Assembly: GCA_020002185.1 (NCBI GenBank) | Contig: CM034543.1 | Coordinates: 30,592,459-30,656,458, forward strand | Length of the DNA stretch: 64,000 nucleotides | Source of the DNA: Paraescarpia echinospica | Taxonomy: Eukaryota > Annelida > Polychaeta > Sabellida > Siboglinidae | Direction of reading: 5' to 3' | In this document: positions 1 through 12,176 of the stretch, one piece after another | How the letters are laid out: the number at the start of each line of letters is the position of its first letter | Numbering within the stretch: the stretch's first letter is position 1 | Notes under the pieces: generated by a model | Told to the model about the DNA's origin: nothing | The model's database searches: none | The model's input: only the letters and a program-made list of their open reading frames with translations | Position numbers and translations under genes: made by a program

Positions 1-1098
1 AATAACGACGTCACTACATCATTATGACATGTTAATTATAATATCTATGGAACGGGTATTCAAATACCTTTTCAATGATATGTCTTATATATACGTTGAT
101 GGAATTGTCTCAAATATACCCCTACCTCATCATTCACTGATCATGCTAGTTGTAATAAATAATTAAAAAACGATACAATGGCTGCCATTTCCATGTAACG
201 AATAATTGGATTTCACATTTGTCTGTTGTGATCTTCTTGAGCAATATCGTGGTTGAAATTCTCTAGGCGGAGGGTCTTTTGTTGTTGTTGTACCGTTTTA
301 GTGGCTCGTATGAGAGCGATTGTTACGTCTTAATAGAAGTCCCTGACCCCTTTAACAAAAATTACACGGCACTTTTATATATGAATATATATATGCCCAC
401 TTATAGTTTACGTTAACTGATATTATATACATACTGTATATCGGGGTCCAAAAAAAATTTTTTTTTTCTTCTTCTTGTTCTTATTTATATGACTTACAGA
501 TTAAAATGTTGGGTAATGTATATCTGTTCAGGTATGATGTCATAATGAAGGCATTACAGCATACTTACATATTGGTGACATTACATCATTCGGTGGAGCT
601 ATTGCTATAGTTTGGGAAATCTGAGACCACCATTTATCCCTACCCCCATCCTTTACTAGTCACACACATTCTTCAATGCCTAACACTTCAGTCCGCCACT
701 CAGGAATCTTAATACGCAGTGCTTTGAATAGCCCATGAGTCGATTTATTCAAAAATACCAACCGGACACCTATATTGGTTACAATGGTTGAATGCTTCAA
801 ACAACCACTGTCACTCTCTAGTAGGTGGAATTTAGGTGAACAAATTAATATGATATCTGTTCAAGGACGTTAAAGTTCAACAAGAAAATGACAACATCTA
901 TGTTCTTATTGCTAAGACAACTAAGATGAGAATGCATTTGTAAAGTTTGCCATCAATTAACATTCCATGTCTACGGGAACCCAACGCTAATACATTGCCT
1001 ACCCCCACCATAGACGCGGTTTTATCTAGAAAGTATTTTTGGTTGCCCTTTCCCCATGCAAAGCCGGATAACGATATAATTATAATGTTTTTTTTCAG
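1..1098. other. AT-rich non-coding DNA upstream of the FReD exon
   Basis: I see no convincing exon here. The stretch ends in a polypyrimidine tract and AG acceptor (1091-1098) that serve the fibrinogen exon starting at 1099, so most of it is probably intron of that gene. The upstream FReD exons, such as the one coding the GW-V-Q-R region, are not in the window. Confidence 0.5.
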
Positions 1099-1263
1099 GC
1101 AACGACAACTTATACTACATTACGTCAAAGAGAACCTACTCACTAAGAAATGAAATGGAAAGCCGCTCAAAAAACGGATTTGTTGTTCACTCTAATTTCG
1201 CAGTTGCATCAGAAGCGGACAGATACCGTCTGAAAGTTGGATCCAAAGTCGGCGGAAAATTAG
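1099..1263 (+). CDS. Fibrinogen-related domain (FReD) gene, internal exon
   Basis: This is an internal exon of a fibrinogen C-terminal-domain protein, a family of mostly secreted lectin-like proteins used in invertebrate immunity and adhesion. The exon is 165 nt, preceded by a T-rich tract and AG at 1097-1098 and followed by GTAAAG at 1264. It enters and leaves in phase 1. The translation begins GNDNLYYITSKRTYSLRNEM and ends YRLKVGSKVGGKL. This matches the central FReD block, where a glycine-asparagine-(D/E)-N start is followed by an L-T-S segment and a Y-x-L-x-V-G segment. The phase and sequence join cleanly to the exon at 13563 (…GGKL then GNYFIYHNG). The full family domain is about 210-220 residues, so at least one upstream exon is missing. 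Similarity is from reading by eye; no alignment was run. Confidence 0.85.
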
Positions 1264-1699
1264 GTAAAGTGCGTTAACATTAATAGTATGCACAGTGGGT
1301 CTATTCAAAAGAATGTAAGAATTTTATAACGGTGTTTCCGAAAATACAACTGAAGCAAATATGTAAATATCATCAATTGTTTTCCTAAAAGAATTATGAT
1401 TTTGTTATTCTAGGATATCCATTCATCGGACAAGTTTTTCAGCAACCAGACCCGAACTTAGTTCACGTCACTATCCAGACTTAAATTTGAAGAACAGATT
1501 ACCAGCATATGTATGTGTTTTTGCCCAAAACATTTCAGTAATCTTAACTTAACTTTGATTAGGCCTACCCACAATTCGCTGCAAAATAAAAAAAACTCTG
1601 AACAGCCAATTAATGTAACAAAATTTTATATTATAATATGTGTTAACATTTTGCATGGAACAATTTATATAATACTCCACGATTTTTTATTTACTCCAT

Positions 1700-3880
1700 T
1701 ACTTAGGTTGTGCCTGACCGTAGGCGGTGGCCTCGGTGGTCAGATCTACGTCTGTTTTTGTAAAATCTCTACGGCTTTCTGGCAAGGCGGCTTTGTAATC
1801 GTAGAGGAATTCTTCCGTTCTCCAGTGGTTATCTAGGCGGTTTTTAAATGAGTTGATACTAGGTGCTTAATTCCTGGGAGTTGCTTAGTTGCACGTCTCT
1901 GCACATTTTATATTGCATCCTTATAGTTTTGTTTATGAGGGGACCATATACTTACTGCGTAATCTAAATGACTCCGTACTAAAGCTTTATAAATTGGTAC
2001 AAAACTATTTTTATTTAAGGTTGTAAAAGACCTTCTAATAATTGCCATGATACTGTTTGCTTTATTAATCTTTTGGTTGACATTCTAGCGTTGAGTCAAT
2101 AATAACCCCAACATATTTTTCTTCTTGTATAAGATCTAACTCATGGACCATATTACTAATTTTTAAATTGTAAAATATTAAAAGTATACATATGTTCATA
2201 TTTTTTCCTATGTGCATCAGTTTACATTTGTCTGGATGAAATTTTAATAACCATTGGTTAGACCATGATGTAAGTATATCTAAATCTTCTTGTAGTATGT
2301 TATGGTCATCTGTGCTATTAACTGTTTTAAAACCTTTCATGTCATCTGTAAACATATATAAGTCTGAAGCTATATTGCTTGATAGATCGTTTATATACAG
2401 AATGAATAGGATTGGTTCTAGAACACTCCCCTGGGGTATGCCACTGGTTACACTTGTCCACTCAGAGTTTGTTCCGATCAGACAAGAATGCTTCAATCCA
2501 TCTTAATGTTGAGCCTTTTATACCATATGATTCTAGTTAGCCTATCAATCTTCTGTGGGGGATGGTATCAAAAGACTTCATGAAATCTAAATACACTGTG
2601 TCTATAGAGTCTCCTCTATATATTGCTTTGGTCCATGATTCAATAACATTTAACAGTTGTTAAACCGTATTGTTGTTTACCGAAAAGGTTATTATTTGTC
2701 ATATGATTAACAAATGTGGTCTTTAATGCATTGTTCCATGCATTTGCATAATATACTTGTTATACTTACAGGTTTGTAATTTCCTGCCTTTTTACGGCTT
2801 CCCGTTTTATGTATTGCTGAGATCCTTCTCTTGTCCATTCCTTTGGTAGCTCACCCATAGCTAGATACTTATTAAAAAGCCTAGCTAATGGTATACATAA
2901 TTGGGTTGATAATTCTTTTAGGAATCTAGAGTGTATACCATCTGGTCCTACTGATTTACCTACATTGAGATTTTTTAGTTTTTCTCTAACCACTTCCTCC
3001 ACAATAGTCAAACTTGTCATGTTTTGAGAACAAATTACCTAAGACATCTGCCTTTTCCATGTCAGAATTTGTCAGTCTCGATTTCGGGTCATTAGGATCT
3101 ATGTTCAAATCTGAAACACCTTTCCTACTTTTTTGGAATTCATGTATTTCCATACTGCTTTTGGGTTTCACTTAGTTTTTGTTTCAAATTCCTTGTGGAT
3201 CTTCCTTGTTAATTTACGAACTTCATTTCTAGCCCTACAGTATTCAGTATAGTATTTCCCTTCTTTGGTTTCCATATAATGCTTCCATAGTGTGTGTTTC
3301 TTTTTAATTGTTTTTACTGATTTCTTATCTAGGGGTACTATCCCTTTGTGTGTTTGTGTTACTAACTACTCTATTTTTTAATATGTTCCTTAAACTTTGT
3401 CCATTGGTCGTCTATTTTACCATTGCCAATTACTTCTTCCCAATCAGTGTTATCAAATGTTTCCTTTATACCTTTATAATCTCCTTTTTCATAGAATTTT
3501 TTATCCATTTTCGATTTGATATATCAGCATGACACCTAAATGTTATCATGAGAACATAGTGGTCACTTTTCCCGAGGGTACTATTTAATCAATCATACCT
3601 TTTTCATTTGTCATAACTAAGTCAAGGACGTTTGATTTATTTCCTATTCGCCCCCTTGTGGGCAGCGTAACATGCTGGAAGAGAAAATTATCTCTTATAT
3701 TTTCTATATATTTGAATTTGGGATTCTCAACATTATTTGAGGTCGTGTACCAATTCTGCGATTCTGTCTATATTTGGATAATTGAAGTATCCAAGAAGAA
3801 GAAAGTGTGAGTGGTGATAGCTCATTCCCTCGATAATCAGTTTATTTAGACATTCATCATTGATGCTCGAACTCCTGGGC
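1700..3880 (-). mobile_element. CR1-like non-LTR retrotransposon remnant (endonuclease and reverse transcriptase)
   Basis: The minus strand encodes broken pieces of a LINE ORF2. From about 3880 to 3540 there is endonuclease-like sequence ending in a V-L-D-L-V-M segment. From 3020 to 2766 lies the start of the reverse transcriptase, with the GKSVGPDGIHSRFLKEL block. From 2496 to 2065 comes the palm, with SGIPQGSVLEPILFILYIND and a degenerate catalytic box read as FTDD in place of Y/F-A-D-D. Stops and frameshifts separate the pieces, so it cannot retrotranspose. It is related to, but a different subfamily from, the CR1 copies at 24-30 kb and 50-53 kb. The 3' end is near 1700 but I could not fix it. 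Confidence 0.8.
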
Positions 3881-4540
3881 TTCTATTAGTCCAGGACTTT
3901 TATGACTAAAATAGGGTCATGTTGGAACAAATTGCAACAGAAGCAATTTTTGCAGTTTTGATAGCAGGCGTATATCCTAGGTAACATATCAAAAGTCTTC
4001 GCTTCTAAAAATCGGGGAACATTGTCAAAATTACCCATATGTTGGGGGCCCCTCAGTAACTTTTTCCAGCGCGATTTCGTCACGATTTTCCTATCGGGAA
4101 AAAGAATGAACACGATACTGTTTCTGTAAACCCCAAATTATTAAAATGGGTGTTCGTAAATATGCACATATATTCAGAAACCATAAAAAACATATATAGA
4201 CATTAAAATATTTTAATGTTGAATAACTTTTTCTAAGAAATTATTTCTTCGTATCACAGAAATTACACGACTAGTTGGACTTACATCTCCAATTTTTCTT
4301 CCATATAGCATAGTTGTTCTTTGCATATAAGTACGTAACTATCATGAATATTAATCGTATAGGTAACATAATACAAATACATTTAATTTGGGAACTTCGT
4401 GTATAACAAACACTTGATATAAGGTCAAACGTAAACACGTGAATCTTTCCAAATGGGCTTCTGTCCTCTCGAGCCAGCAGTAGGGTGTGTGTGTCTTTCA
4501 TGTCGCGATGCTGTCTTAATTTGGTCATGTCCTTGTGTTG

Positions 4541-5405
4541 TTAACTTGTGTTGTGTTTAACTCCAGTCAGTTCTTGCATAGAGCTGTTAATCGCTGCACA
4601 GACTGGCATGGACAGCAGCCAGGTCAGTCGTTGCTGCTCGGTCATCCCTCTTCCCCTCGTCAGTCCCCCGCTTGTCTTCATGCTGCGCATGAGTACTTGT
4701 TCAATCATGAGGTCCGTTGACAAGCCTGCCCAGGTGCGGTTACTTCGTCTGACAACATGAAATCCTGAGACAAAGTTGTTGTGTACATCAGGATGTTCCT
4801 TCTGTAAGCTGAGCATGGATTGCAAGTAAAGCATGGCTGACTTAGCATACAAAGAATGCCCTGAGGCAGCCAGATAAGGTAGCATATCCGACACAGCTTC
4901 AAGATGTAGATACCAGTTTCCCATGCGCTGTGCCTTTATGAATTTCCGAAGATCCGGACCATATCCATGTACTGTAGCCACAGCTGTGCTGTGCGGTCAT
5001 TCGACAAAGACACAATGTGTTGATGAAGCAGTCCTTTGATTATGTCAGACTTCAGCTTTTAGAGACTTCCTCAACCGACTTCTTTCCAGTCGTCAGCTTT
5101 TCATACAACTGGCGTGCCACAACTAAGTCTGGACGAACTTCAAATTCGGCTGCTAATGAAATTTCACCTGTTGGATCAACATCTTGCTGTTGTAGTGACT
5201 GGTGTGGCTTGGGAAAGGGGACCTCTAAGGGGTTGGAGAGTATGAGCCCATTCAGAACTGCATCTAACATGAGGTGTGCACGTACTGCTCTTGAAATGGC
5301 CTTTGCTGTCAGGATGTGCTCCACTGCTTTTGATGCATAGATCAACTCTAGCAACTCCTTAAAACCCGATCCAGCCATCAGGTGACCTATGATCCAAGAA
5401 AGCTC
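4541..5405 (-). pseudogene. Dispersed multi-copy gene of unknown function, C-terminal part (split by LINE)
   Basis: Two open stretches on the minus strand (5378-5052 and 4981-4541) belong to one protein that I recognise as a multi-copy family scattered through many invertebrate and fish genomes, without a known function. Landmarks are GSGFKELLELIYASKAVEHI, then DLRKFIKAQRMGNWYLHL, GFHVVRRSNRTWAGLSTDL, and the GGLTRGRGMTEQQRL block with WLLSMPVCA. The gap at 4982-5051 is a frame break. The N-terminal half lies at 8156-9139, separated by a LINE with a 5-bp target duplication. Such genes often travel with transposons; here it is a pseudogene. Confidence 0.6.
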
Positions 5406-5410
5406 ATCTC

Positions 5411-8150
5411 AGATTCAGATTCAAATTCATCTGTTTATTACCACGTAGCATTTAAAATGTACGAGGAATTTTCGGCGTTGTGACGTAAACATACATACAC
5501 GCTTGTCTCCCCTGCCCCCCATCATGCACACGCAAAATATACAATCAGAAACATTATGAAACTATGCTAAAACTAGTATAACTTTAAACTAAGGCCAACT
5601 GCCACCATATTTAAGACAGTCGTACTTCTATTGACATAAAGTGAACTTGGTAACATAATATTAATACCGTCTGAACTTTACCTAAAAAGTTAAAAAGTAT
5701 ACATGTAATTAAATAAATAAATGAATAAATAAATTAGCTGACGATATAAAAACTAAACTGACAGTTAAAACGTAAGTACATACATGTAGTCAAGTTAGTA
5801 AATAAAAAATAATAAAATAAATTAATTTAAAAAAAAAATAATCATAATAATTTAGCATGCCGACATAAATTCTAAACCGACTAAAAACAGTATCATGGCA
5901 TCTCGCGGTTCAAGTGACTCACAGCCTGTGGGAAAACACTATTTTTAAGTCTAGTGGTCTTTGTTTAATACTTCAAAGAGATGGTTGGCTGGGTGGGTAG
6001 TATCCCGTACAATGCTCTTGGATTTTCGCGCACAGCGAGCATGGTAAATAGATTCAATGGATGGCAACTCGCGTCCAATGATTCTAGATGCGCCCTTCAC
6101 GATAACTTCTAGCCGTTGTTTCTCCTCCTGACTGGCGCGGCCAAACCACACTACAATCGAGAAAGTGAGGATACTTTCAATGATTGCGCCTTAGAATCGT
6201 ATCATAATCTCCTGAGCAAGGCCGAATCTCCTGAGCTGCCTCAGGAAGAACAGGCGTTGTTGTGTCTTTTTGTAATGCATAGTGTGTTTTTGCATCAGCT
6301 GAGATCGCTTGAAATTGTTGTTCCAAGGAATCTAAAAGATTCCACCTGCTCGACCTCCACGCCATTTATCGAAAGAGGGTGGATGAGAGTCTTCTTTTTA
6401 CGAAAATCTACAATCATTTCTTTAGTTTTTGAAACGTTCAATTCGAGATTGTTATCCGCCCACCACCCAACCATTCTCTGAATGGCGTCTCATTGGCATT
6501 CTCAATGCAGCCCTCCATAGTCGTGTCATCAGAGAACTTGATCACAAGGACCGATTGGTCCACGGAGACACAGTCATTTGTGAAGATAGTAAACAGGAAG
6601 GGAGATAGCACACAACCTTGTGGGTCACCTGTATTTAGGATAAGATGTCTGGAGATAGAGTTGTTGACTCTGACAGATTGAAGCTTGCGAAAAAGAAAGT
6701 TAAGGACCCAGTGACACATGGCATGATGTACATTCAACACTGAAAGTTTATCGAACAGCCTGAATGGGATGACGGTGTTAAATGCTGAGCTGAAGTCAAT
6801 GAACAGGTTCCTGGCATAGGTTCCTGGCCTCTCTAGGTGCTTCGGAATGTGATGCAGACCTAAAGCTACCGCATCGTCTACTGATCTGTTTGCTTGATAT
6901 GCAAACTAGTGCGAGTCCAGGAGGACGTCGGTGGCCGATTTCAGGTACTTGAGTACTATGCGCTCGAACACTTTCATGGCGACTGAGGTCAGTGCCACTG
7001 GACGGTAGTCGTTCAGCCCGGTGATGTTGGACTTCTTGGGAATGGGTATGATAGTGGAAGTTTTGAAGCAGACTTGAACTCTGCACTGCTGGAGAGAGGA
7101 GTTGTAGATGTCCGTAAACACCGCAGAGAGTTGGTCTGCGCAGTTCTTCAGGGTAGATGTGGAGATGTTGTCTGGACCCGAGGCTTACCGCGTGCTCTGT
7201 CTCCTAAACAGTTTCCTCACCTCAGCTTCCTGGACTATAAAGGGCGGGGTCAGAGAGGTACCTGCTGGAAGTGGACGCTGCTCTGGTGAATAGTTAAGCT
7301 TGTCAAATCTGCTGTAAAAGTCGTTAAGTTGATCAGGGAATGAGGGGTCACTGCTGTTGATGGCCGCTGCGTGTTCCTTGTGCTGTGTAATCTGCCGCAG
7401 GCCTTTCCAGACAGATCTGGTGTTGTTGGAAGCGAACTGGTCCTCAAGTTTGCGTTTGTATATGAATTTGGCCTTCTTGACCGCCTTCTGCGAATCGCAC
7501 TTAGCTCTCCTGAATTCTTCGCCGCGTTCTTCTCCGCCAGTTTCTACTTGATATCCTTGGTGAACCAAGGTTTATCGTTGCCACACAGGGTGACAGTTTT
7601 TGTCTCCGTGCACACCTCCTCACACCAGCTGATGTAGGATGTCACGGTGTCAGCGTACCTGTCTATTGGTCAGGACATGCCTCTTTAAACATGTCCCAAT
7701 CTGTGCATTCCAGGCATCCCCGAAGAGCTGCAGTCGACTCGTCCGTCCGCTTCTTGACAGTCTTCTTTGATGGCTTTAACGTTTTCAGTTTCCGTCGGTA
7801 CGTGGGGATGAGGACGACCGTTGCGTGATCAGACTCTCCGAGGGGAGCCTGGTGGTGGCACGGTACGCATCCTTAAAGATTGTGTAGCAGTGATCCAGTA
7901 CCTTGTTGCTTGCGTGTGGCACAGTCTACGTGCTGCTTATACCTGGGCAGTACCTTCTTCAAATTTGTGTGATTAAAGTCACCCAGAATGATGACTACGC
8001 TGTCAGAATGAGTCGATTCTGCTGCCACCACCTGAGCAGCCAGCTGGCTGACTGCCTTGGTAGCACTGGCATCAGGGGGATGTAAACACCCAGCAGCACG
8101 ACCGAAGATAACTCTCGCGGGGAATAGAATGGCTTGCAATTGATAGTTAG
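5411..8150 (-). mobile_element. Rex1/Babar-like LINE, 5'-truncated, with ATCTC target-site duplication
   Basis: A LINE on the minus strand is inserted into the multi-copy gene. The host-gene reading ends at GAGAT on one side and resumes at the same GAGAT on the other (ATCTC on the plus strand at 5406-5410 and 8151-8155), giving a 5-bp target duplication. From the 5' side there is the endonuclease tail with SVVIILGDFNHTNL (about 8000), linker and reverse transcriptase pieces (7568-6906), and the palm with DPQGCVLSPFLF and a variant catalytic box FSDDTT (about 6530). The C-terminal LPSIESIYHARCARK region ends at 5951. The 3' end carries short AGATTC-type repeats (5411-5428). Frameshifts are frequent, and the N-terminal endonuclease is missing. 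Confidence 0.85.
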
Positions 8151-8155
8151 ATCTC

Positions 8156-9139
8156 CATGTGGAAAGCACCCAATCTAAGCACTATGCATCGCAAGTATGA
8201 TTGATAATGCTCTCCACCACAATGGCTGGTCAAAGGTTACGATAGTTGGCATACTATGACGTTGGGCATGTTAGGCGACGTAGTTAATGGTGGATTACAT
8301 GCACGTGGTGTCGCTTGAGCTCATGTCGATCATAGGTAGAAACACGATAGATGACGTAGGTGGATGGGCACCGTGATGGACAACTTGCATTAGTCCAGAC
8401 CACGAGGGCCTTGATGGTCCGAACAGGAGCGACGTTTGCCACAGCGTATCTAAATTTGCCGTAGGATCCTGGACTGTCTGCATCGTCACGGTCTGGTACG
8501 TCAGCTCTGCTAAAGCCCGGTAGTCTACTCGGTGGTAGTGGGTGTGTCTATGCCCAGCTGTCGTTAGCTCCTAATCACATGGGCTCTACGGATTGGGCGA
8601 CTCGCTTTTGTTCCTGGTGTGACCATCGCTATAATGCCCATGCCATGGAATGTGTCATTCCCATCTAGAGTCCTGATGTTTTGGTCGACGTTATCAGCTG
8701 CATACTGAACAAACTATGTGGTGTAGTTGGTTATGTCAGTGCCTTGTTCTACAGCCGCATTCTGTCCAAACCGTTTGACCTCTTTGTACGAACTGCAGAA
8801 TCCGTGATTGTAAAGCGAGTCAATGAGAAAACGAGATGCAAAATGACGGTGTAATTGCACTGCTAATGCAATCTGAAATGGGGCAAACAACACCCGGGGT
8901 CGCGCTGCTTGCATGATGGCTTGTCCAATGGATGCTACCTTTACACCACCTCTTCACTTCAGGATTCCTTCAAGCAAAATCTTCAAACTAGAAGGTAAAT
9001 AGCTGAGACAAGCTTCTTCAGATTCGATGATTTCATTTGACGCTGGGTACGATTCACATGATGTGTCTACTGCCTCGATGTCCTCCCGGATAAACTTTGC
9101 AGCAGCCTGTATTATATTGTTCCTAGAGTGTAGTTTCAT
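8156..9139 (-). pseudogene. Dispersed multi-copy gene of unknown function, N-terminal part
   Basis: This is the upstream half of the gene whose C-terminus lies at 4541-5405. Reading on the minus strand: 9139-8954 has IIQAAAKFIREDIEAVDTSC followed by YPASNEIIESEEACLSYLP. Then 8914-8714 has a PFQIALAVQLHRHFASRFLI segment and GFCSSYKEVKRFGQNAAV, then a T-L-D-G-N-D-T-F-H-G-M-G segment. The 8490-8295 stretch has LLFGPSRPSWSGLMQVVH. Several frame breaks are present. I recognise the family as repetitive but know of no assigned activity. Confidence 0.55.
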
Positions 9140-9146
9140 TTTTACT

Positions 9147-9395
9147 AAGGGATCATCTCTGAACGTCGATGTCCGATATCAAGCGAAATTATTTTCGTTT
9201 GGGGGAGGGGGGTCTGAGGCACTTTCATCTGGCGTTGGACATCGATTTTTACTCTTCTAACCGACACTGTTAATTATACTGGTATCATCATATTAATGTT
9301 TAAAAAAATCGTCTGATGGAGGGGATGGGGGCTGAGGCCAGATGAAAGTAATTTCGTCTGATATCGGGCATCAACGTTCTGAGATGATCCCTAAG
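9147..9395. mobile_element. MITE-like hairpin element, ~250 bp
   Basis: The left arm AAGGGATCATCTCTGAACGT and its continuation to about 9200 are matched, reverse-complemented, by the right arm ending AACGTTCTGAGATGATCCCT at about 9392. The arms agree over about 50 bp with few mismatches. The arms enclose a GT-rich centre and no ORF. This is the structure of a non-autonomous DNA transposon; superfamily and target duplication were not determined. Confidence 0.7.
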
Positions 9396-10129
9396 TGAAT
9401 CGAATTGTAGACGCACCGCGCGCACCGTGTACCTCCTACTACAAGTTAACTGCCTGTTAATTTCGGCTGTTTATTACGTGGCCCAATAGCGCAGGTAGCC
9501 TGATTTGAGTGGGCCTATTTATTGACACCGTTATTCGTACTTGTACTTCGGCGCAACGCTGCTTTTATGTGCTACTACGGAACCCAGATTAACTCGTCAA
9601 ACATCACTGCATCTGTATCGAAGATCGTGTCACGGAATATATGTCAGTTTGTCTAAGACATGGAAGTATTGGAGACCGGGGAGTAAATCAAGAAGCATAA
9701 ATTATTAAAAGTTTATATTTTAATTTATATAAGGCATAAATAACATGTTTTGCATTCTGAACATATATTATATCATTAATTAATAAATACAAACAAATAG
9801 GCTTCAAAACTGTTGGTTAATGTTCAACTTAGAAATGTCGTAACCATCCCTGGTTCATCGTGTCTGGAGGCACACAAAATAGTGTTTATGTTTGCGATCA
9901 GGAATATCCAGATGGAAACAATTTAACAAATAAAATTGGGAACCGTTGAATAGGTACACATTTCATGTTATAAAGTAACCTATTTCAGCCCCTAGTCTAG
10001 TTTTTTGCAAAGAGGCTGCCTGCCTGGCACCCATTTTTGTTTGGCTAAATTCAATTCCAATAGACTTCAGTCTCGTCTTCGGCGTACGCGTGCTCATTAC
10101 GGCATCTTTATAATGTAGACCATCGTATC

Positions 10130-10176
10130 GCGCATCGCGCATCGCGCATCGCGCATCGCATCGCATCGCATCATCG
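10130..10176. repeat. GCGCATC / GCATC short tandem repeat
   Basis: Four to five copies of a 7-mer CGCGCAT shift into copies of a 5-mer CGCAT within about 45 bp, a simple tandem repeat. Confidence 0.8.
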
Positions 10177-10242
10177 CCCCATGGCGGTGCAGATTTCCAC
10201 ACAAAAACTCGATGGCCCTTCTAGGCCATCATAGGAGAAGGT

Positions 10243-10917
10243 ATGCTTAATTGGGATGTCGTTATAAATATAAGGAATGTTAATATTGAAAGAGCAGGAG
10301 TTGTAAAGGGGGTGTATGTTGATGACTTACTTAATTGGAATGTTCATATTAAATACATAAAATCAAAGCCTTCCAAAAGTACAGTTATAATGTATAGGTG
10401 TAGTCATCTGCTTAACAGAAATAGTATGTATATTCTAAATTATTCATTGTTTTTGCTTTATTTAACATACTGTGTAGAAATATGGGGTAATACATATCCG
10501 ACAATCATTAAAGGTATGTTCTTACAACAAAAAAGTATTATATATACGCATTATGTATGGTGCCAAGCTTTTGGATCACACGAATGCACTTTTTCAACAA
10601 TTACATGTCTTAAAAATTCTAGACACTATAGAACTGAAAACGTTATTATTTATGTACAAAGCTTATTGTTACTGCTGTTTACCATTCAACGTCTATTTGT
10701 TAGGCGGGAAACGTCGTACTCGTTTAGAGCTAATCATGATTTAGAACGGCTCCGCGTTCAATCCACAATGAGATCGATGCATCTCTGTGTCTACGGAGTG
10801 CGGTTGTGGAATTCTCTGAAAATGACATACAACATTAATAATACAATTACATTTAAATCTAAATACAAAAAAAACGTCTATTTCACAAATATGTTACTGT
10901 GGAAATGTGCCTGTTAA
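10243..10917 (+). pseudogene. LINE reverse-transcriptase C-terminal fragment, I/Nimb-like
   Basis: A 224-codon open stretch encodes the thumb and C-terminal tail of a non-LTR reverse transcriptase: VVKGVYVDDLLNWNVHIKYI, then LFLLYLTYCVEIWGNTYPT, and near the end MHLCVYGVRLWNSLK. The catalytic palm is absent, so this is a 5'-truncated insertion. An internal frame change near 10550-10740 moves part of the family sequence (KTLLFMYKAYCYC) into another frame. The region to about 11000 is likely its 3' UTR. I/Nimb clade assignment is by eye and tentative. Confidence 0.65.
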
Positions 10918-11122
10918 CGCATTTAATCATCATGCTATCTAATGTATGATAACCTGTGTATCGTGCATCAAAATAAATACATTGAGGTGATGCACAATAT
11001 GTCTTGATTATAGTGTATGAAAAATTAAACGTGTGTGAAACCTAATATTTTACCGTAATATTAAGTAAACTTACATAAAAATCACTGACTTCGTGTTTAC
11101 CCCCTTCAAACGTTGTATACAC

Positions 11123-11124
<2 letters not shown>

Positions 11125-11195
<71 letters not shown>
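11125..11195. repeat. (TG)n microsatellite
   Basis: About 70 bp of uninterrupted TG dinucleotides. Confidence 0.98.
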
Positions 11196-11319
11196 TATTT
11201 TGTAGATTTTATAAGATTATATCGCATCAAATATATAGATGTGTATATGGTTATGTACGTGTATATATACACGGTTGTCTTTTCTTGTATCATGTTGCCA
11301 ATGTTTGAATAAACGAATT

Positions 11320-11560
11320 ATTCAAGAACCTCTCGAAACTGTGGAGAATTTCTGATACTTAGGCTACACCAGGGCTAAAACCTTCATGCTTGCCAAATAA
11401 TTGAACACAGGTCTAGGTAAAACAGCATCATCCCTTGGAATAATCACAAATCGAATCTGGTCCAACAAGAACACAACACTGCATACCGAACTGAAAATGT
11501 ACTATACTGATGTTGTTAGCACATTATTTTATGGTGCAGAAACATAGACAACACACCGCA
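11320..11560 (+). pseudogene. LINE reverse-transcriptase fragment
   Basis: Translation in shifting frames reads LENVENFCYLGYTRAKT, then a lysine-threonine-alanine-serine segment, then [18 protein letters not shown]. This is the familiar thumb pattern of LINE reverse transcriptases (F-x-Y-L-G … L-x-x-Y-x-x-V-x-S-x-L-x-Y-G-A-E-T). It is a short remnant cut off by the TG repeat at 11577. Confidence 0.6.
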
Positions 11561-11571
11561 AAGAGGAATGG

Positions 11572-11576
<5 letters not shown>

Positions 11577-11633
<57 letters not shown>

Positions 11634-11698
11634 TTTGTGTTGTGTGTGTGTGTATGGTTGTGTGTGCGCGCGAGCGAGCACGTGTGTGCGTGCGTGTG
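11577..11698. repeat. (TG)n microsatellite with degenerate tail
   Basis: TG dinucleotides from 11577 to about 11630, followed by degenerate TTTG, TGTA and CG-containing copies to about 11698. Confidence 0.95.
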
Positions 11699-12176
11699 TC
11701 ATCGCCCTTAACGTTCTTGTTGTTTTCCAATGCTTCATGTTTTCTCTTTGCTTTCTTTCGCGTTTGTGAAGTTGTGTTGCTTTTCTTCTCTGGTGCGAAT
11801 TTCCCCTTCCATTTTGTTCCCATTACGCGTACGGTTACCACCCAGTTTGACATGTTAAAATGTTTACTCCATTCCCATAATGCGTTGGTTTATTTGGGAG
11901 GTTAAAATAACATCAGTCGGAGAGAGGTATGGATGCTGTTGGACGGTCGAAGTCCACTGTATCACCACGTTTCGGGACATGTGACATGGAAGGACCTGCA
12001 TAACTTGCAATGCCTGGAATTTGTACACCGCAATCAGCTGCCACGTTATGGTTGATTAATTGGGTCAGGCGTAGTTTGGCTAATATCGCCTGTGATGTCA
12101 CATTCCATCGGACGATTAGTGCACGAGAGACCATTGCAGTGCACATAACCGGCATTTATATGATCTGATGGTTGTA

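Noticed and set aside
11042..11905. Cys-Val and Thr-His open frames
   Set aside because: They come from the TG/CA microsatellites on both strands.
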